Part shown: one piece after another, positions 8,760 through 18,074 of the stretch
Layout: every line of letters starts with the position of its first letter
Position numbering within the stretch: position 1 is the first letter of the stretch
NCBI GenBank assembly: GCA_036558305.1
Contig: DATBFX010000271.1
Coordinates: forward strand, 1 to 36,653
Direction of reading: 5' to 3'
From: DATBFX01 sp036558305
GTDB taxonomy: Bacteria > Chloroflexota > Chloroflexia > Thermomicrobiales > UBA6265
Length of the DNA: 36,653 bases
The notes under the pieces: generated by a model
Seen by the model: the letters and a program-made list of their open reading frames with translations, nothing else
Told to the model about the DNA's origin: nothing
Database searches by the model: none
Program-made: the position numbers and the translations under genes

Positions 8760-10952
8760 TCAACTCCCGAACGAGCGACCTTCCAGGTGCGCCTCGCCGG
8801 TGAGTCCAAGGTCCTCCGCGCTCTTGCCGAGGGCAACCTCGTAGGTGCCCTCGGCGATGCGCCACTGCCCGGCACCGCCGTCGAACCGCGCGAGCAACCG
8901 CGGATCGGCCGTGATCGACACCTGGCGGGACTCGCCCGGTTGCAATTCGACCCGCTCGAAACCGAGGAGTCGCCGGCGTTGCTCGCTCGTTCCGATGAGA
9001 CCCAGGCGCTTGTCGCCCGCCGCTTCGGCCAGGTAGAGCTGCGGCACGGCGGCCCCGGCGCGGTCGCCGGTGTTTTTCACGGTGAAGGTTGCCGAGATGG
9101 TGTCGCCACCGGTGACCGAGAGATCGCCGTGCTCGAACGTCGTGTAGCTGAGGCCGTGACCGAAGGCAAAGAGCGGCTTCTGGTTTTGCTTGGCGAACCA
9201 GCGGTAGCCGACCTCGGCACCCTCGTTGTACTCGACCGTGGTCGGCGTTCCCCACGGCGTGCCCATGCCGGGTAGCTCGGGACGCGGCGTCTGGCCGAGA
9301 TCGACCGGAAACGTGACCGGCAGGTGACCCGACGGGTTTAACTTCCCGGTGAGCACCTCTGCGATCGCCTGGCCGCCGGCTTGGCCGGGGTACCACGCCT
9401 CGACGATCGCCTTCACCTTGTCGCGCCATGGCATCGACACCGGGTTGCCGGTCTCGAGCACCACGATCGTGTTGGGGTTCGCGGCGGCCAGATCATCGAT
9501 CAGGGCGTCCTGGCCCCACGGCAGCGACAGACCGGGCAAGTCGTAGCTCTCGCCTTCGGCGCGAACGCCGAAGACGATAACCGCGTCCGAGCGCTTCGCC
9601 AGCAGCACTGCCTCGTCCGGGGTCTGCCCGGGATCGAAATCGATCTCTGCCCGGGGCAGCAGCTTCTTCAACTCGGCCAGCGGCGACGACGGCATCAGGA
9701 AGAGGTTGCGGGCATGGCCCATCGGACCGGCGCCACCGATCGGGATGACCGCCGCGTACCCGCCCGGCGGCAAGACGGCGCCCGAACCCATGCCGCTCGC
9801 CACGCCGATCTGGGCGTAACCGCCGATCACCGCGATCTTGAGCGGCTTGTCGCCCGGCAGCGGCAACGCACCGTCGTTCTTCAGCAGCACGATCCCCTGC
9901 CGCGCCGTCTCCAGGGAGATCTCGTTGTGTGCCGCCATGTCGACCGCGGGTACCTCACCCCAGGCGTCGACCCCCACGGCGTAGATCGAGCGGAGGATGC
10001 GGCGGACCATCTCCGACAGCCGCTCCTTCGGGAACTTGCCCTCCGCGTACGCCTGCTTGAGCGGACCCGTGAACTGTTCCCCGCCCCACTGCACCGCGTC
10101 CAACTGGACGCCGCATTCCTGGTCGAGCCCCGCCAGGGCAAACTCCCAGCTGGGGGTGGCGCCCCAGTCGGACATCACCCAACCCGGGTAACCCCAGGCG
10201 TCCTTGAGCACCTCCTGAAGCAGGACGCGGTTGCCGCCGGTGTAGTCGCCGTTGACCTTGTTGTAGGAGGTCATGATCGCGCCGGCCTGCGAGCGCTCGA
10301 TCGCGATCTGGAAGGCGAGCAGGTCGGACTCACGGTGCGCGACCGGGTCGATCACCGCGTCGAGCCAGTGACGGTTGGTCTCGTTGCAGTTGAGGCAAAA
10401 GTGCTTCAGGGTCGAGACCACACCCTGGGACTGGATGCCGTTGACCAACTCGGCGGCGATGACGGCGCTGTGCCACGGGTCCTCGGAGAGGTACTCGAAG
10501 TTGCGCCCATTGCGCGGGTCGCGGGCGAGGTTGTTGCCGCCGGCCAACTGCACGTTGAAGCCGCGACTGCGCGCCTCTTTGCCGATCGCCTCGCCGGACG
10601 CCCGCGCGAGTGCCGGATTGAAACTCGCGCCGAGCGCGATGCACGCGGGCATCGCCGTCGCCGTGTCCCCCTCCCGGCCGACGTAGCCCGGATTGGTGAC
10701 GCCCATGCTCGCGTCGCTCATGTGCAGGGCCGGCACACCCAGCCGGGGCACGCCCGGTGTGTAGGCGGCGCTCATCTTTGTTCCTTCCGGGATGCGCTCG
10801 TCCCGGACGGGTATGAAGTGTGCAATCTGTCCCATGAGGCCGATGATCAATGCGAACCGCTCGTCGTCGGTCATCTGCTGCTCGGTTACACGGGCACGAA
10901 CGTCGAATCGTGATTCAGCCGCTGCGGTTTCCGGTTGGACTGCGGTAACCAT
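8760..10952 (-). CDS. Beta-glucosidase, glycoside hydrolase family 3
   Basis: A 730-residue retaining exo-glycosidase. In order: the (beta/alpha)8 domain (about 35-310) with substrate-binding KHF at 183-185 and the nucleophile D262 in VMSDWGA; the alpha/beta sandwich domain (about 340-570) beginning ETARQGIVLLKNDGALPL; and a C-terminal fibronectin-III-like domain (about 640-715) starting near SATFTVKNTGDRAGAAVPQLY. The layout is that of full-length bacterial GH3 beta-glucosidases. No signal peptide is present, so it probably works inside the cell. Start ATG 10952 follows GAGGAGG at 5 bases. It heads the minus-strand run that also holds the GH1 enzyme, so both may process imported beta-glucosides; substrate preference cannot be read from sequence. 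Confidence 0.96.
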   Translation of the reverse strand: MVTAVQPETAAAESRFDVRARVTEQQMTDDERFALIIGLMGQIAHFIPVRDERIPEGTKMSAAYTPGVPRLGVPALHMSDASMGVTNPGYVGREGDTATAMPACIALGASFNPALARASGEAIGKEARSRGFNVQLAGGNNLARDPRNGRNFEYLSEDPWHSAVIAAELVNGIQSQGVVSTLKHFCLNCNETNRHWLDAVIDPVAHRESDLLAFQIAIERSQAGAIMTSYNKVNGDYTGGNRVLLQEVLKDAWGYPGWVMSDWGATPSWEFALAGLDQECGVQLDAVQWGGEQFTGPLKQAYAEGKFPKERLSEMVRRILRSIYAVGVDAWGEVPAVDMAAHNEISLETARQGIVLLKNDGALPLPGDKPLKIAVIGGYAQIGVASGMGSGAVLPPGGYAAVIPIGGAGPMGHARNLFLMPSSPLAELKKLLPRAEIDFDPGQTPDEAVLLAKRSDAVIVFGVRAEGESYDLPGLSLPWGQDALIDDLAAANPNTIVVLETGNPVSMPWRDKVKAIVEAWYPGQAGGQAIAEVLTGKLNPSGHLPVTFPVDLGQTPRPELPGMGTPWGTPTTVEYNEGAEVGYRWFAKQNQKPLFAFGHGLSYTTFEHGDLSVTGGDTISATFTVKNTGDRAGAAVPQLYLAEAAGDKRLGLIGTSEQRRRLLGFERVELQPGESRQVSITADPRLLARFDGGAGQWRIAEGTYEVALGKSAEDLGLTGEAHLEGRSFGS

Positions 10953-11083
10953 GTGAACCTCCTCATTCGAACGAAGCGTTCACGAAGCCCACGCGCGGTA
11001 TCAGTGGTTTGACTGGTCGGCCAGAGGTGAGTATCTCCGGTGTTTCTTCGAGCGCCGGCCGATCTCCCGTCGAGACCGCGTGC

Positions 11084-11926
11084 CTACTCGCTTTCGACGA
11101 TCGTGCGGCCGTTGAGCGGCTGGACCGGGCGCGCGTTCTCCGCGAAGATGCCGCGGAAGGCCGCGGCCTGCTCCTTGGAAACGTCCATCGTCTGCACGAA
11201 GACGACCCACTTCACACCCTCGCTGCACGGCGGGGTCGTGAGGGAACCGTCGTAGCGGTAGGTGCTCTTGTCGGCCGGCAGCAAGTCGCTGAGGTTGACG
11301 GTTCCGTCGACGCTCTGCTCCGGACCGGCGGTGGGAGGCATGTTGTCGAAGACCGGTTTGAGGGCGGCGTTCTCGGCGCCTTCCGTGAGGAGGACGGCGA
11401 GCACCGCGAGGTTGCCGTCCTGGTCCTTGTGGACGAGGTGGAGTTCCATCGCCTGCGCCTTGCCGTCGATCTGGTGTTCGCTCGGCGTGTGGAAGTGGAA
11501 CTGCGTCAACTCGTACGTCGTGCCGTCGAACGCGATCGTGTTGCCCGGCGGGGCGGTGACCTGGATGGTGTGGCCGTTGTTGATGATCCTGATCGGCGAC
11601 AGCGCTTGCTCGGCGAAGGTGAGGTCCGGCACGTCGCCGTGGGTCGGGTTGGCGATGTCGATCGGCGATTGGGCGGTGCCCTGCGAGCAGGCGGCGTACG
11701 CCGGATCGAGGTCGCCCCAGTGCGCGGGTCCTTCCTCGCCCTCGTAGGTCCAGTGGGCTGGGGTCGGCGTGCCGCCGGCCGTCGGCGTCGCGTCCGCCGC
11801 CTCGGACACGATCCACCCCCGTCCCGCGACGGCCAGCCCGAAGGCGCCGGCACCGGCCGCACCGGCCCGGACCAACGTCCGCCGGCTGAGTCGTGCCGCT
11901 CCGAGATCACTGCACAGCTTGCACAC
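11084..11926 (-). CDS. Alpha-carbonic anhydrase with Tat export signal
   Basis: Interconverts CO2 and bicarbonate outside the cytoplasm. The 280-residue protein begins with a twin-arginine signal (SRRTLVRAG at 13-21, then an Ala/Gly-rich helix). The mature part shows the alpha-class markers: HWGDLDPAYAAC and QSPIDI, zinc ligands H144 and H146 in FHFHTPSEH and H163 in ELHLVH, a probable proton-shuttle His119 in NNGHT, and SLTTPPCSEGVKW. Cys80 and Cys234 are placed to form the family disulfide. I prefer the GTG at 11926 because AGGAGAGGAG lies 9 bases before it; an ATG at 11980 would put that site inside the coding region. The extreme N-terminus carries CKLC, odd ahead of a Tat signal. Folded export by Tat fits a zinc enzyme. 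Confidence 0.94.
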   Translation of the reverse strand: MCKLCSDLGAARLSRRTLVRAGAAGAGAFGLAVAGRGWIVSEAADATPTAGGTPTPAHWTYEGEEGPAHWGDLDPAYAACSQGTAQSPIDIANPTHGDVPDLTFAEQALSPIRIINNGHTIQVTAPPGNTIAFDGTTYELTQFHFHTPSEHQIDGKAQAMELHLVHKDQDGNLAVLAVLLTEGAENAALKPVFDNMPPTAGPEQSVDGTVNLSDLLPADKSTYRYDGSLTTPPCSEGVKWVVFVQTMDVSKEQAAAFRGIFAENARPVQPLNGRTIVESE

Positions 11927-12334
11927 GAGCGTCGTCTCCTCTCCTGAAATCACGAGCCACCTTTTCCGGTTTCGATACACCCGCTTCTACACCTGTCCCA
12001 CCATTTTCACCTCCACCTCTTCGCACCCCCGCTCACGCGCCGGGATGGGCCCAACGCCCGGTATCCGCCCCAGCGCGATCCGTAGTGCCAATACGCGGCG
12101 AACGTCGAAAGCGAGGCCGCATACGTTGCAAGCCGCAAGACGCGGCGGGCATCGATTAGTTGCTTCACGCGGCAAACCGATGCCCATTCGACGCAGACAC
12201 GCGACGCCATGCCCATCGCGCGGCGCGAAACAATCACGCCGACCAGTGCTCGTCTGTCGGCGAGGAGATCGTCCACCGTCCGCCCCCGTGTCACGACGAT
12301 CCGCGGACCGCGCTCCGGTGCCGAAACGACGGCT
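11927..12334. other. 408-base intergenic stretch, no gene recognised
   Basis: Lies between the small conserved gene and the carbonic anhydrase, both minus strand, so it should contain the anhydrase promoter. A minus-strand frame through it gives an Arg-rich product with no recognisable domain, which I reject. I see no RNA gene or repeat here. Confidence 0.5.
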
Positions 12335-12601
12335 TCACACGCGCTGCGCCTCGTCGCCATCGACGCACTCGACGAGCAGAAGCGGCAAGCCGAGGTCGTA
12401 GAGCCCCGTGAGGACCCCGATCAGCGCCGCCTGGTCGGGGAGCGTCCCCTCCAGGACGGTGCAGCCGGCCTCGCCGTCGTCTGGCCTGATGCTCATCCCG
12501 CCCAGCCGGTCGGACCAACTGGCGCGCAGCGATCCCTGAACGCGGATCACGTAGGTCCCGGGCCCGTACCAGGTGCGATGCCGGCGTTGAGGGGTCGGCA
12601 T
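12335..12601 (-). CDS. Small conserved protein of unknown function (88 aa)
   Basis: I do not recognise a characterised family. The 88-residue product is soluble, with a core TYVIRVQGSLRASWSDRLGG, then a predicted strand TVLEGTLPDQAALIGVLTGL and a C-terminal hydrophobic segment GLPLLLVECVDGDE. The alternation of strand and helix looks like a compact alpha/beta fold rather than a membrane protein. The words QGSLRASWSDRLGGM and EGTLPDQAALIGVL look like a recurring small protein of this bacterial group, which is an impression only. Start ATG 12601 follows GGAGG at 7 bases. It is 236 bases downstream of the LuxR regulator on the same strand, so co-transcription is possible but not shown. Confidence 0.65.
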   Translation of the reverse strand: MPTPQRRHRTWYGPGTYVIRVQGSLRASWSDRLGGMSIRPDDGEAGCTVLEGTLPDQAALIGVLTGLYDLGLPLLLVECVDGDEAQRV

Positions 12602-12837
12602 CTCCCTGCCTCCGGCGGCGGCCCCCACGCTCGGCGGTCGCCGACGTCAATGCCTGTGCCGAGCGCGCACCAGCACCGGCGCACGCCGTGGCCATGGTCG
12701 TACGGAAGAGATCGTCGTCTGCGTTGGGTCGTGTCGCGCGTGGTTCCGATACCGAAATGATGCGCGCTGCGTGTGGCGTGGGGCATCGCCCATATGGTAG
12801 GAAAAGGTATGAGACCGCACCCGTGCGGGCGGGTCCG

Positions 12838-15588
12838 TCAGCCGGTCGACACCAGACCGGCGGCCATCGCCCGGCGGACCGCCTGGCGCCGGCCGGAGAC
12901 CCCCAGCTTGCCGTAGATATTGGTGGTGTGGCTCTTGATCGTGTGCAGCGAGATCGCGAGCTCCTCGGCGATCTCTTTGTTCGACAGGCGTTTCGCCAGC
13001 CCGTCGAGCACGTCCATCTCCCGTTCGGTGAGGGGCTCGACGAGCGGCGCGTCGAGGAGCAGCGGTGCCGCGATGCCGTCCGCCGCCCTCGCGGTCCGAA
13101 CGTCGGGCGGTGGCATGACCGCGTCTGCCGGCGACGGCGTGAGGATGGCGGCGACGAGTCGAAGGGCAAGCGGCGAGGGATCGGTCTGTCGCACGTGGGC
13201 ATCAAGCAGCGTTGCCATCGGCGTGCCGAGGTCGACGAAGGAGCGGACGAACCCGCGCGGCTCGGCGAGCGCGAGCGCCTCGGCGATCGTCGCCAGCGCG
13301 GCAGGCAACCGTCTTTGGGCCTGCTGAACCAGCGCCTTGTGGGCCAGCAGCGCGATCCTGAGCTGCACCGAGTGGACCGTCCTTGCGTACCGCAGCAGAT
13401 CGTCGAGGGCGGCGTCGGCTTCGGCGAGGCCATCGGGGGAACCTTCGGTGAGGAGCACCCTCGCCCGCGTCAGGGGCGGAATCTCGAATTCCTGGACCCC
13501 ACCGGGATCGGGGGCGCGGCTCGACCGCAGCCAGCGGAGGGCCGGCGCCAACTCCCCCCGCCCGAGGGCCAGCCGGGCCTGGAACGAGCGGACGATCGGG
13601 ATGGCCGCCGTGTGGTCGGTCGCGATGAGCCGGTCGAGGTAGCGGTTCACCGTCGTGTCGGCGTCGACCCGGCGCCCCGCCATCTCCTGCGCCAATGCCA
13701 ACCCGAGGGAGGCGCGGACCAACTGAATACTGCCCGACTCCGGTTCGTCGACCGCCGCCGCGAAGTGGCCGATCGCCTCCTCCAGGTGGTCCTGCTCGTA
13801 GGCGACCGTGCCCAGGTAGGCACGCGCCGTGGTGGCGCCCCAGCCCAGGCCATGGGCGATCGACAGGGCGAGCAGTTCCTCGGCCGTCTGGCGGCACCGC
13901 GCCAGATCGCCGGCCGTGAGCCAAACGGCCATCAGACCGAGGTGGGCGCATTGCGCGCGGTGCAGCGCGAATGGATCGGAGCGGTCGCCGCACTCGGCCC
14001 GCGCCCGGGTCAGCACGCGGATCGCGCCGTCGTGGTCGCCGACCAGGTGCCGAGCACCCCCCGCGTAGACGAGCGCGGTCGAGGCGACGGCATACGTCTC
14101 CCAGGGGATCACCTCAACCACGCGCGTTGCCGCCTCCAGGGTCTTCTGGGCCGGCAAGTCGTAGCGGGCAAGGAACACCTGTCGTAGGAAGCCCGCCTCC
14201 GCCCGCCACCGCTCGACGGCCGCGGGGTCGGTCGTCCCGCCGCCCCGGTCCACCAACGCCTCGACCCGCTCCAGCGTGGAGACGAAGGCATCGATTTGCC
14301 CGCGGAGCCGCTGCACCCACGCCTGGGCCAGCAGCAGGTCTGCCCGGCCCTGGATCTGCTCGGGCGGCAGCAAGTCCAACCAGCGCTCGATCGCCAGCCA
14401 TCGCCACTCGGCGAGCGCGCGCTGGACGTGGCGGCCGACCAGTTCCGCGGCCGCGGTCGGGTCGCCGGAGGCAAGGGCATGCGGGATTGCGTCTTCGATC
14501 AGGTCGTGGTCGGCCAGCCAGCCACTGGCGCGGCCGTGGAGGTCGCGCAGCGCGGCCTCCCCTTCGGTCTCGACGAGCCGCCGCAGGAGCAGGTCGCGGA
14601 ACAGGTGGTGGTAGCGGTACCAGCGGCGATCCTCGCCGAGCGGAATCACGAACAAGCCGGCGCGTTCCAGCCGCTCCAGCATCGCCTGGCTCTCCAACCC
14701 GATCGGGGCCGGATCGAGGAGCGCGTCGCAGAGGTCGGCGCACAGGCGCTCGGGCACGGCGGTCCGCAGCAAGAAGCGCTGCACGTCTTCGGGCTGGCCG
14801 GCCACCATCTCGTCGGCCAGGAACGCCTCCATCGCGAGTTCCGCGCCGGTTAGCGCCGGGAGATCGCCCCCGCGCCGCAGGGCGAGCGTCGCCAACCGCA
14901 AGCCGGCGACCCAGCCCTCGGTGCGCGCCTGGAGCAAGTCGACCAAGTCGGCATCGGGCTCCCGGTCGGTGGCGTCGCGCAGCAGGGCGCGGGTCTCGCC
15001 GCCGGTGAAGCGCAGATCGTTCGAACGCACCTCGGCGAGCAACCCGTGCGCGCGGAGTTGGACCAGCGGGAGGAACGGGTCGACGCGGGTGGCGAGCACG
15101 AGCCGAAGCCGGGGCGGCGGGTACCGGAGGAGCGCGGTGAGGAAATCGTCGACCTGGGAGTCGTCGACCGCGTGGTAGTCGTCCAGGACCAGGACGAGGT
15201 CGTCCGCCAGATCCAGCAGCTCGTCGCCGAATTCGGTCGCGAGATCGGCCCCGGCCGGCGCACCTGCCATGCGCAGCAGGCCGAGCGTCGAGCGGCCGGC
15301 GGCGGGGGCGACCGTTTGCAGCGCGGCGACCACGCGCTCGACGAAGGACGCGAGGTCGGCGTCGCCGTCGTCGAGCGAGAGCCAGGCAGTGGGGGCGGAG
15401 ACCGTGGCCAGCCACTCGCAGAGCAGCGTCGTCTTGCCGCACCCGGCGGGGCCGGACACGAGCGTGAGCGGCTTGCCGAGCCCCTCGTTCAGTTGCGAAA
15501 GGAGGCGCGGGCGTACGATGAGCCCGCCCCCGAGTTGCGGTCTCAGGAGCTTCGCCCGTCGGACTTTCGCCGGCTGCTGCGCGGACAT
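12838..15588 (-). CDS. MalT-family ATP-dependent LuxR transcriptional regulator
   Basis: A 916-residue signal-transduction ATPase with DNA-binding C-terminus (LAL/MalT type). Seen: Walker A GPAGCGKTT at about 46-54, Walker B LVLVLDDYH at about 131-139, winged-helix and TPR-like helical repeats through the middle (for example GYVAEQ-like tetratricopeptide spacing around ARAYLGTVAYEQDHLEEAI), and a LuxR helix-turn-helix in the last 64 residues (LTEREMDVLDGLAKRL ... SLHTIKSHTTNIYGKLGV). Such proteins bind a small inducer in the helical domain, oligomerise with ATP and activate promoters. The ligand and targets are unknown; sugar genes in the window are candidates only by proximity. Start ATG 15588 follows GGAGGGG at 4 bases. 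Confidence 0.94.
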   Translation of the reverse strand: MSAQQPAKVRRAKLLRPQLGGGLIVRPRLLSQLNEGLGKPLTLVSGPAGCGKTTLLCEWLATVSAPTAWLSLDDGDADLASFVERVVAALQTVAPAAGRSTLGLLRMAGAPAGADLATEFGDELLDLADDLVLVLDDYHAVDDSQVDDFLTALLRYPPPRLRLVLATRVDPFLPLVQLRAHGLLAEVRSNDLRFTGGETRALLRDATDREPDADLVDLLQARTEGWVAGLRLATLALRRGGDLPALTGAELAMEAFLADEMVAGQPEDVQRFLLRTAVPERLCADLCDALLDPAPIGLESQAMLERLERAGLFVIPLGEDRRWYRYHHLFRDLLLRRLVETEGEAALRDLHGRASGWLADHDLIEDAIPHALASGDPTAAAELVGRHVQRALAEWRWLAIERWLDLLPPEQIQGRADLLLAQAWVQRLRGQIDAFVSTLERVEALVDRGGGTTDPAAVERWRAEAGFLRQVFLARYDLPAQKTLEAATRVVEVIPWETYAVASTALVYAGGARHLVGDHDGAIRVLTRARAECGDRSDPFALHRAQCAHLGLMAVWLTAGDLARCRQTAEELLALSIAHGLGWGATTARAYLGTVAYEQDHLEEAIGHFAAAVDEPESGSIQLVRASLGLALAQEMAGRRVDADTTVNRYLDRLIATDHTAAIPIVRSFQARLALGRGELAPALRWLRSSRAPDPGGVQEFEIPPLTRARVLLTEGSPDGLAEADAALDDLLRYARTVHSVQLRIALLAHKALVQQAQRRLPAALATIAEALALAEPRGFVRSFVDLGTPMATLLDAHVRQTDPSPLALRLVAAILTPSPADAVMPPPDVRTARAADGIAAPLLLDAPLVEPLTEREMDVLDGLAKRLSNKEIAEELAISLHTIKSHTTNIYGKLGVSGRRQAVRRAMAAGLVSTG

Positions 15589-16150
15589 TCGGCCCCTCCG
15601 CTTCGTATCGTACTACTCCGGAGTGGGCTGCGATTTCCCGGACAGGCACCAGTCTTGCCAAGTATACTAGCGAATAACGACATGGCGCATGGTCCCAATA
15701 GATGCAATAGCCGGCCGCGCCCGTTGGCACGGCACCCCGGATCTCCCGCGCCGGACAGCACTCGGCCACGTTGTCGCTCAACTCCAGTCCGGTATTGACA
15801 CAAAGGAGCAAATAATCTACTCCGTTCTCCAAGCGGACCCCTCTGGACGGTGGCGGGCCTGGGCAGGCAGAGAATCGGCCCCGGCCAGACCGCCCGGTCA
15901 CCCCGGTCCCGACGGCGCCACCCTCTCCGCACCACACCCAGCGCCGCCGGCGAGCGCGACGCGTTGCCCACGGGGCAGCGGCCACGCACCGACCGCCGTG
16001 TCGGCCGCCGCCTCCCCCCACCGGACCGGGCGCGATGCCCCAGACACAGCGCCGCCCTCACGGCGCCGCCCCGGCCGTCCGCTCGTAACACCAACACGCC
16101 TGGCCCCCCTCGTTCTCCCCCCAGGATTGGGGGGCAGGAGGGGCCAAACC
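15589..16150. other. 562-base intergenic region holding the regulator promoter and a repeat
   Basis: Lies between the LtrA stop and the LuxR start, both minus strand. The half nearest the regulator has AT-rich patches unusual for this DNA, including TATACT on the minus strand at 15666-15661, about 70 bases before the regulator start and a possible -10 element; no convincing -35 goes with it. The far end contains the first copy of the palindromic repeat. I see no gene here. Confidence 0.5.
16102..16143. repeat. Dispersed palindromic element, copy 1 (internally deleted)
   Basis: The core CCCCCCAGGATTGGGGGG sits at 16117-16134, flanked by GGCCCCCCT on the left and AGGAGGGGCC on the right. Compared with copy 3 it has lost the left inner hairpin and most of the centre, keeping CGTTCT before the core where copy 3 has TCGTCT. 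It starts 8 bases after the LtrA stop codon, so it may also end that transcript. Confidence 0.75.
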
Positions 16151-17392
16151 TCAGTCCGAAGCCGTCGCCTCGGCCTCCAACGGAATCACGTCCTCCGCCT
16201 CCCCGACCGAACGTGAGGGCGCCCCCGACAAATGAGGGTAGGCCCGAACATCCCAGGCCACGACGCCGGCCACGGTCAACGCCGTCGCCGCCGACAGCAT
16301 CAGCGGCGAGAGCTGCGAACCGACCGCCGCCAGCCCGGCAAAGACCACCAGCGCCACCGGGCGCGAGACCGAGTAATGCCCGAACGTCACCCCTTTGAAC
16401 AGGAGGTGACCGGCCAGGAAGAGCGCGGGGCCGCCGACGACGGTCGCGATCGTCGCCGCGTCGGCGTGACCGGTCGGATGGGTCAAGGTCAACTCGTCGC
16501 CGACGGCGGTCAGGATGATGCCGGCCACCATCGGCAGGTGGAAATAGGTGTAACCGGACCGGCCGAGTCGACCCGGATCGCTCATCCGGGCGATCACCTC
16601 GCTCGCCGCCTCGGCGCCGCGGTCGAAGTAGATCCACCAGAGGGCGACGGTGCCGAGGAAGGAGACGACGAACGCCGCCACGACCGCCGCCGAATGCTCC
16701 AACTCGCCAAAAGTGGCGCCGGTGACGAGGATCGACTCGCCGAGGGCGACGATCAAGAAGAGTTGGCACCGCTCGGCCAGGTGCGTCCCCGCGATCGCCC
16801 AGTCGCGCGTCGTCGAGCGGCCCAATCGCGGCGTGAAGAAACCGCAGAGCGGCGCGGCGAAGTCGACCAGCACCGCCCCCAACCAGAGCAGATCCCGCGT
16901 CGATCCCTCGGCAACTCCACCGGCCAGCCAGAGGGCACCGGAGACCACCGCCCAGCAGACGATCCGTTGGAAGTTGCGCCGCAACGGGGGTTGCTCGCTC
17001 GACGCCATGACCACGAAGGCGGAGCGCCCGACCTGCATCGCGACGAAGGCGCCGGCAAAGACCAATCCCTGGTCGCCGAAGGCCTCGGGCAAGGCCGCCG
17101 ACATAATCAGGCTGAGGAGCATCACCGCGATCAGGACGAGGCGCACCGGTCGCCGGTTGGGATCGAACCAGTTGGTGAACCAGGCGGTGTAGATCCAGAC
17201 GGTCCAGACGGCCGACAGCAGCAGAAAGGTCTGCAACGCCCCGTGGACCGTCAGGTGGGCGAGAAGGAGATGGGACAGTTGGGTGACTGCGAAGACGTAG
17301 ACGAGGTCGAAGAACAACTCGATGAAGGTGACCTGCGAACTCCCGTCACCCCGCCCTCGCAGAAGACCCCTCAGCATGTGGCCGTTACTCAT
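16151..17392 (-). CDS. ltrA: Low temperature requirement protein A (LtrA) family membrane protein
   Basis: A 413-residue polytopic inner-membrane protein. The family signature is visible near the N-terminus: VTFIELFFDLVYVFAVTQLS at about 21-40, followed by some ten further hydrophobic helices. Other conserved blocks are HLAERCQLFLIVALGESIL, with a glutamate inside a helix, and GYTYFHLPMVAGIILTAVGDE. LtrA was named for low-temperature growth in Listeria, but the molecular function of the family is not established. Start ATG 17392 sits directly before the signature. The gene stands apart from its neighbours, with a palindromic repeat just after its stop. Confidence 0.92.
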   Translation of the reverse strand: MSNGHMLRGLLRGRGDGSSQVTFIELFFDLVYVFAVTQLSHLLLAHLTVHGALQTFLLLSAVWTVWIYTAWFTNWFDPNRRPVRLVLIAVMLLSLIMSAALPEAFGDQGLVFAGAFVAMQVGRSAFVVMASSEQPPLRRNFQRIVCWAVVSGALWLAGGVAEGSTRDLLWLGAVLVDFAAPLCGFFTPRLGRSTTRDWAIAGTHLAERCQLFLIVALGESILVTGATFGELEHSAAVVAAFVVSFLGTVALWWIYFDRGAEAASEVIARMSDPGRLGRSGYTYFHLPMVAGIILTAVGDELTLTHPTGHADAATIATVVGGPALFLAGHLLFKGVTFGHYSVSRPVALVVFAGLAAVGSQLSPLMLSAATALTVAGVVAWDVRAYPHLSGAPSRSVGEAEDVIPLEAEATASD

Positions 17393-17501
17393 CGGCTCCC
17401 ACCGCGGCGACCTTCGCCAACCCTACCTTTGAAGTGTACTCATCGGGCAGGGCCGGAGCCGTCGCCCCACGGCGGGTCGACGGGAGGGGAGCGGCGGCCG
17501 A

Positions 17502-17693
17502 TCAGGAACTGAAGCCCATCACCTCGTCGATCGGCGGCGGGTTCGGGTCCATGACCCAACTCTCGTCGGGCACCACCGGCGTCGTCGTTTCGTCGGGCAG
17601 CACGTACTGGTAGTACTGGCCGTCGGTGCCCAGGAGAAGCAGGCGATCGGGATCGTCGTGGTGTTGGCCGACGACGGCAAAGACGGTGGTCAT
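17502..17693 (-). CDS. Small acidic protein of unknown function (63 aa)
   Basis: I do not recognise a named family. The 63-residue product is acidic and soluble, with a probable beta core: TTVFAVVGQHHDDPDRLLLL, then GTDGQYYQYVLPDE, then a Pro- and Asp-rich tail (VMDPNPPPIDEVMGFSS). The codon bias matches neighbouring genes, which supports it being real. The start at 17693 (ATG) gives a clean strand at the N-terminus; a start 12 codons upstream would add Arg/Pro-rich sequence. The ribosome site is weak (GGGGATA). It lies downstream of the PLDc_N gene on the same strand, with 99 bases between them. Confidence 0.55.
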   Translation of the reverse strand: MTTVFAVVGQHHDDPDRLLLLGTDGQYYQYVLPDETTTPVVPDESWVMDPNPPPIDEVMGFSS

Positions 17694-17792
17694 CGCGGGT
17701 ATCCCCGGTTCGGTCGGACGGCGTCTCATGATGGACAGCGATGCATAGCGAATGCCAGGACCGATTGGGTCGGACTGAGCGGCGACGGGGGT

Positions 17793-18074
17793 TCAGCCGA
17801 GCCCCGGATCGCCGGCGCTGCCGCGGGGGGCGGAACGCCGCGCGACACGACCGGGTGCGCGGTCGCGCGGGAGGAAGCTGGTCGGTCCCATGTAGGTGTA
17901 GAGGAGCGGGCCGACGAACGGGAGCGTGAGGATCAGCAGTCCCCAGGCGACCTTGTTGTTGCCACGGACGCTGGGCCGGCGAAGCAGATCGCGCATGGCA
18001 TAGATCGTCAACCCATACTGCACGGCGGCCAGCAACAGGATCGCGATCGCCAAACTCCACCGTTCCAGAGACAT
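17793..18074 (-). CDS. PLDc_N domain membrane protein
   Basis: A 93-residue protein with two transmembrane helices: LAIAILLLAAVQYGLTIYA near the N-terminus and WGLLILTLPFVGPLLYTYMG at about 44-63. The second, with the preceding NNKVAW, is the phospholipase D nuclease N-terminal (PLDc_N) motif. In cardiolipin synthases this hairpin anchors the catalytic part; standing alone, as here, its job is unknown. The C-terminal 30 residues are Arg-rich (RDRAPGRVARR) and should lie in the cytosol. Start ATG 18074 follows GGAGGG at 10 bases. It is the gene after the secreted SH3 protein on the same strand, but 386 bases with a large hairpin separate them, so it probably has its own promoter. Confidence 0.85.
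   Translation of the reverse strand: MSLERWSLAIAILLLAAVQYGLTIYAMRDLLRRPSVRGNNKVAWGLLILTLPFVGPLLYTYMGPTSFLPRDRAPGRVARRSAPRGSAGDPGLG

Noticed and set aside
9381..10913. A 510-codon plus-strand frame opposite the GH3 gene
   Set aside because: Its product is Arg/Val-rich low-complexity sequence with no domain, while the minus strand encodes an unbroken GH3 enzyme.
12007..12360. A minus-strand frame of 117 codons between the carbonic anhydrase and the small conserved gene
   Set aside because: No recognisable domain, no ribosome site, composition unlike neighbouring genes, and overlap with the better-supported gene at 12335.
15795..15818. TTGACA followed by TAATCT, looking like a plus-strand promoter
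   Set aside because: The spacing is only 12 bases and no plus-strand gene follows.
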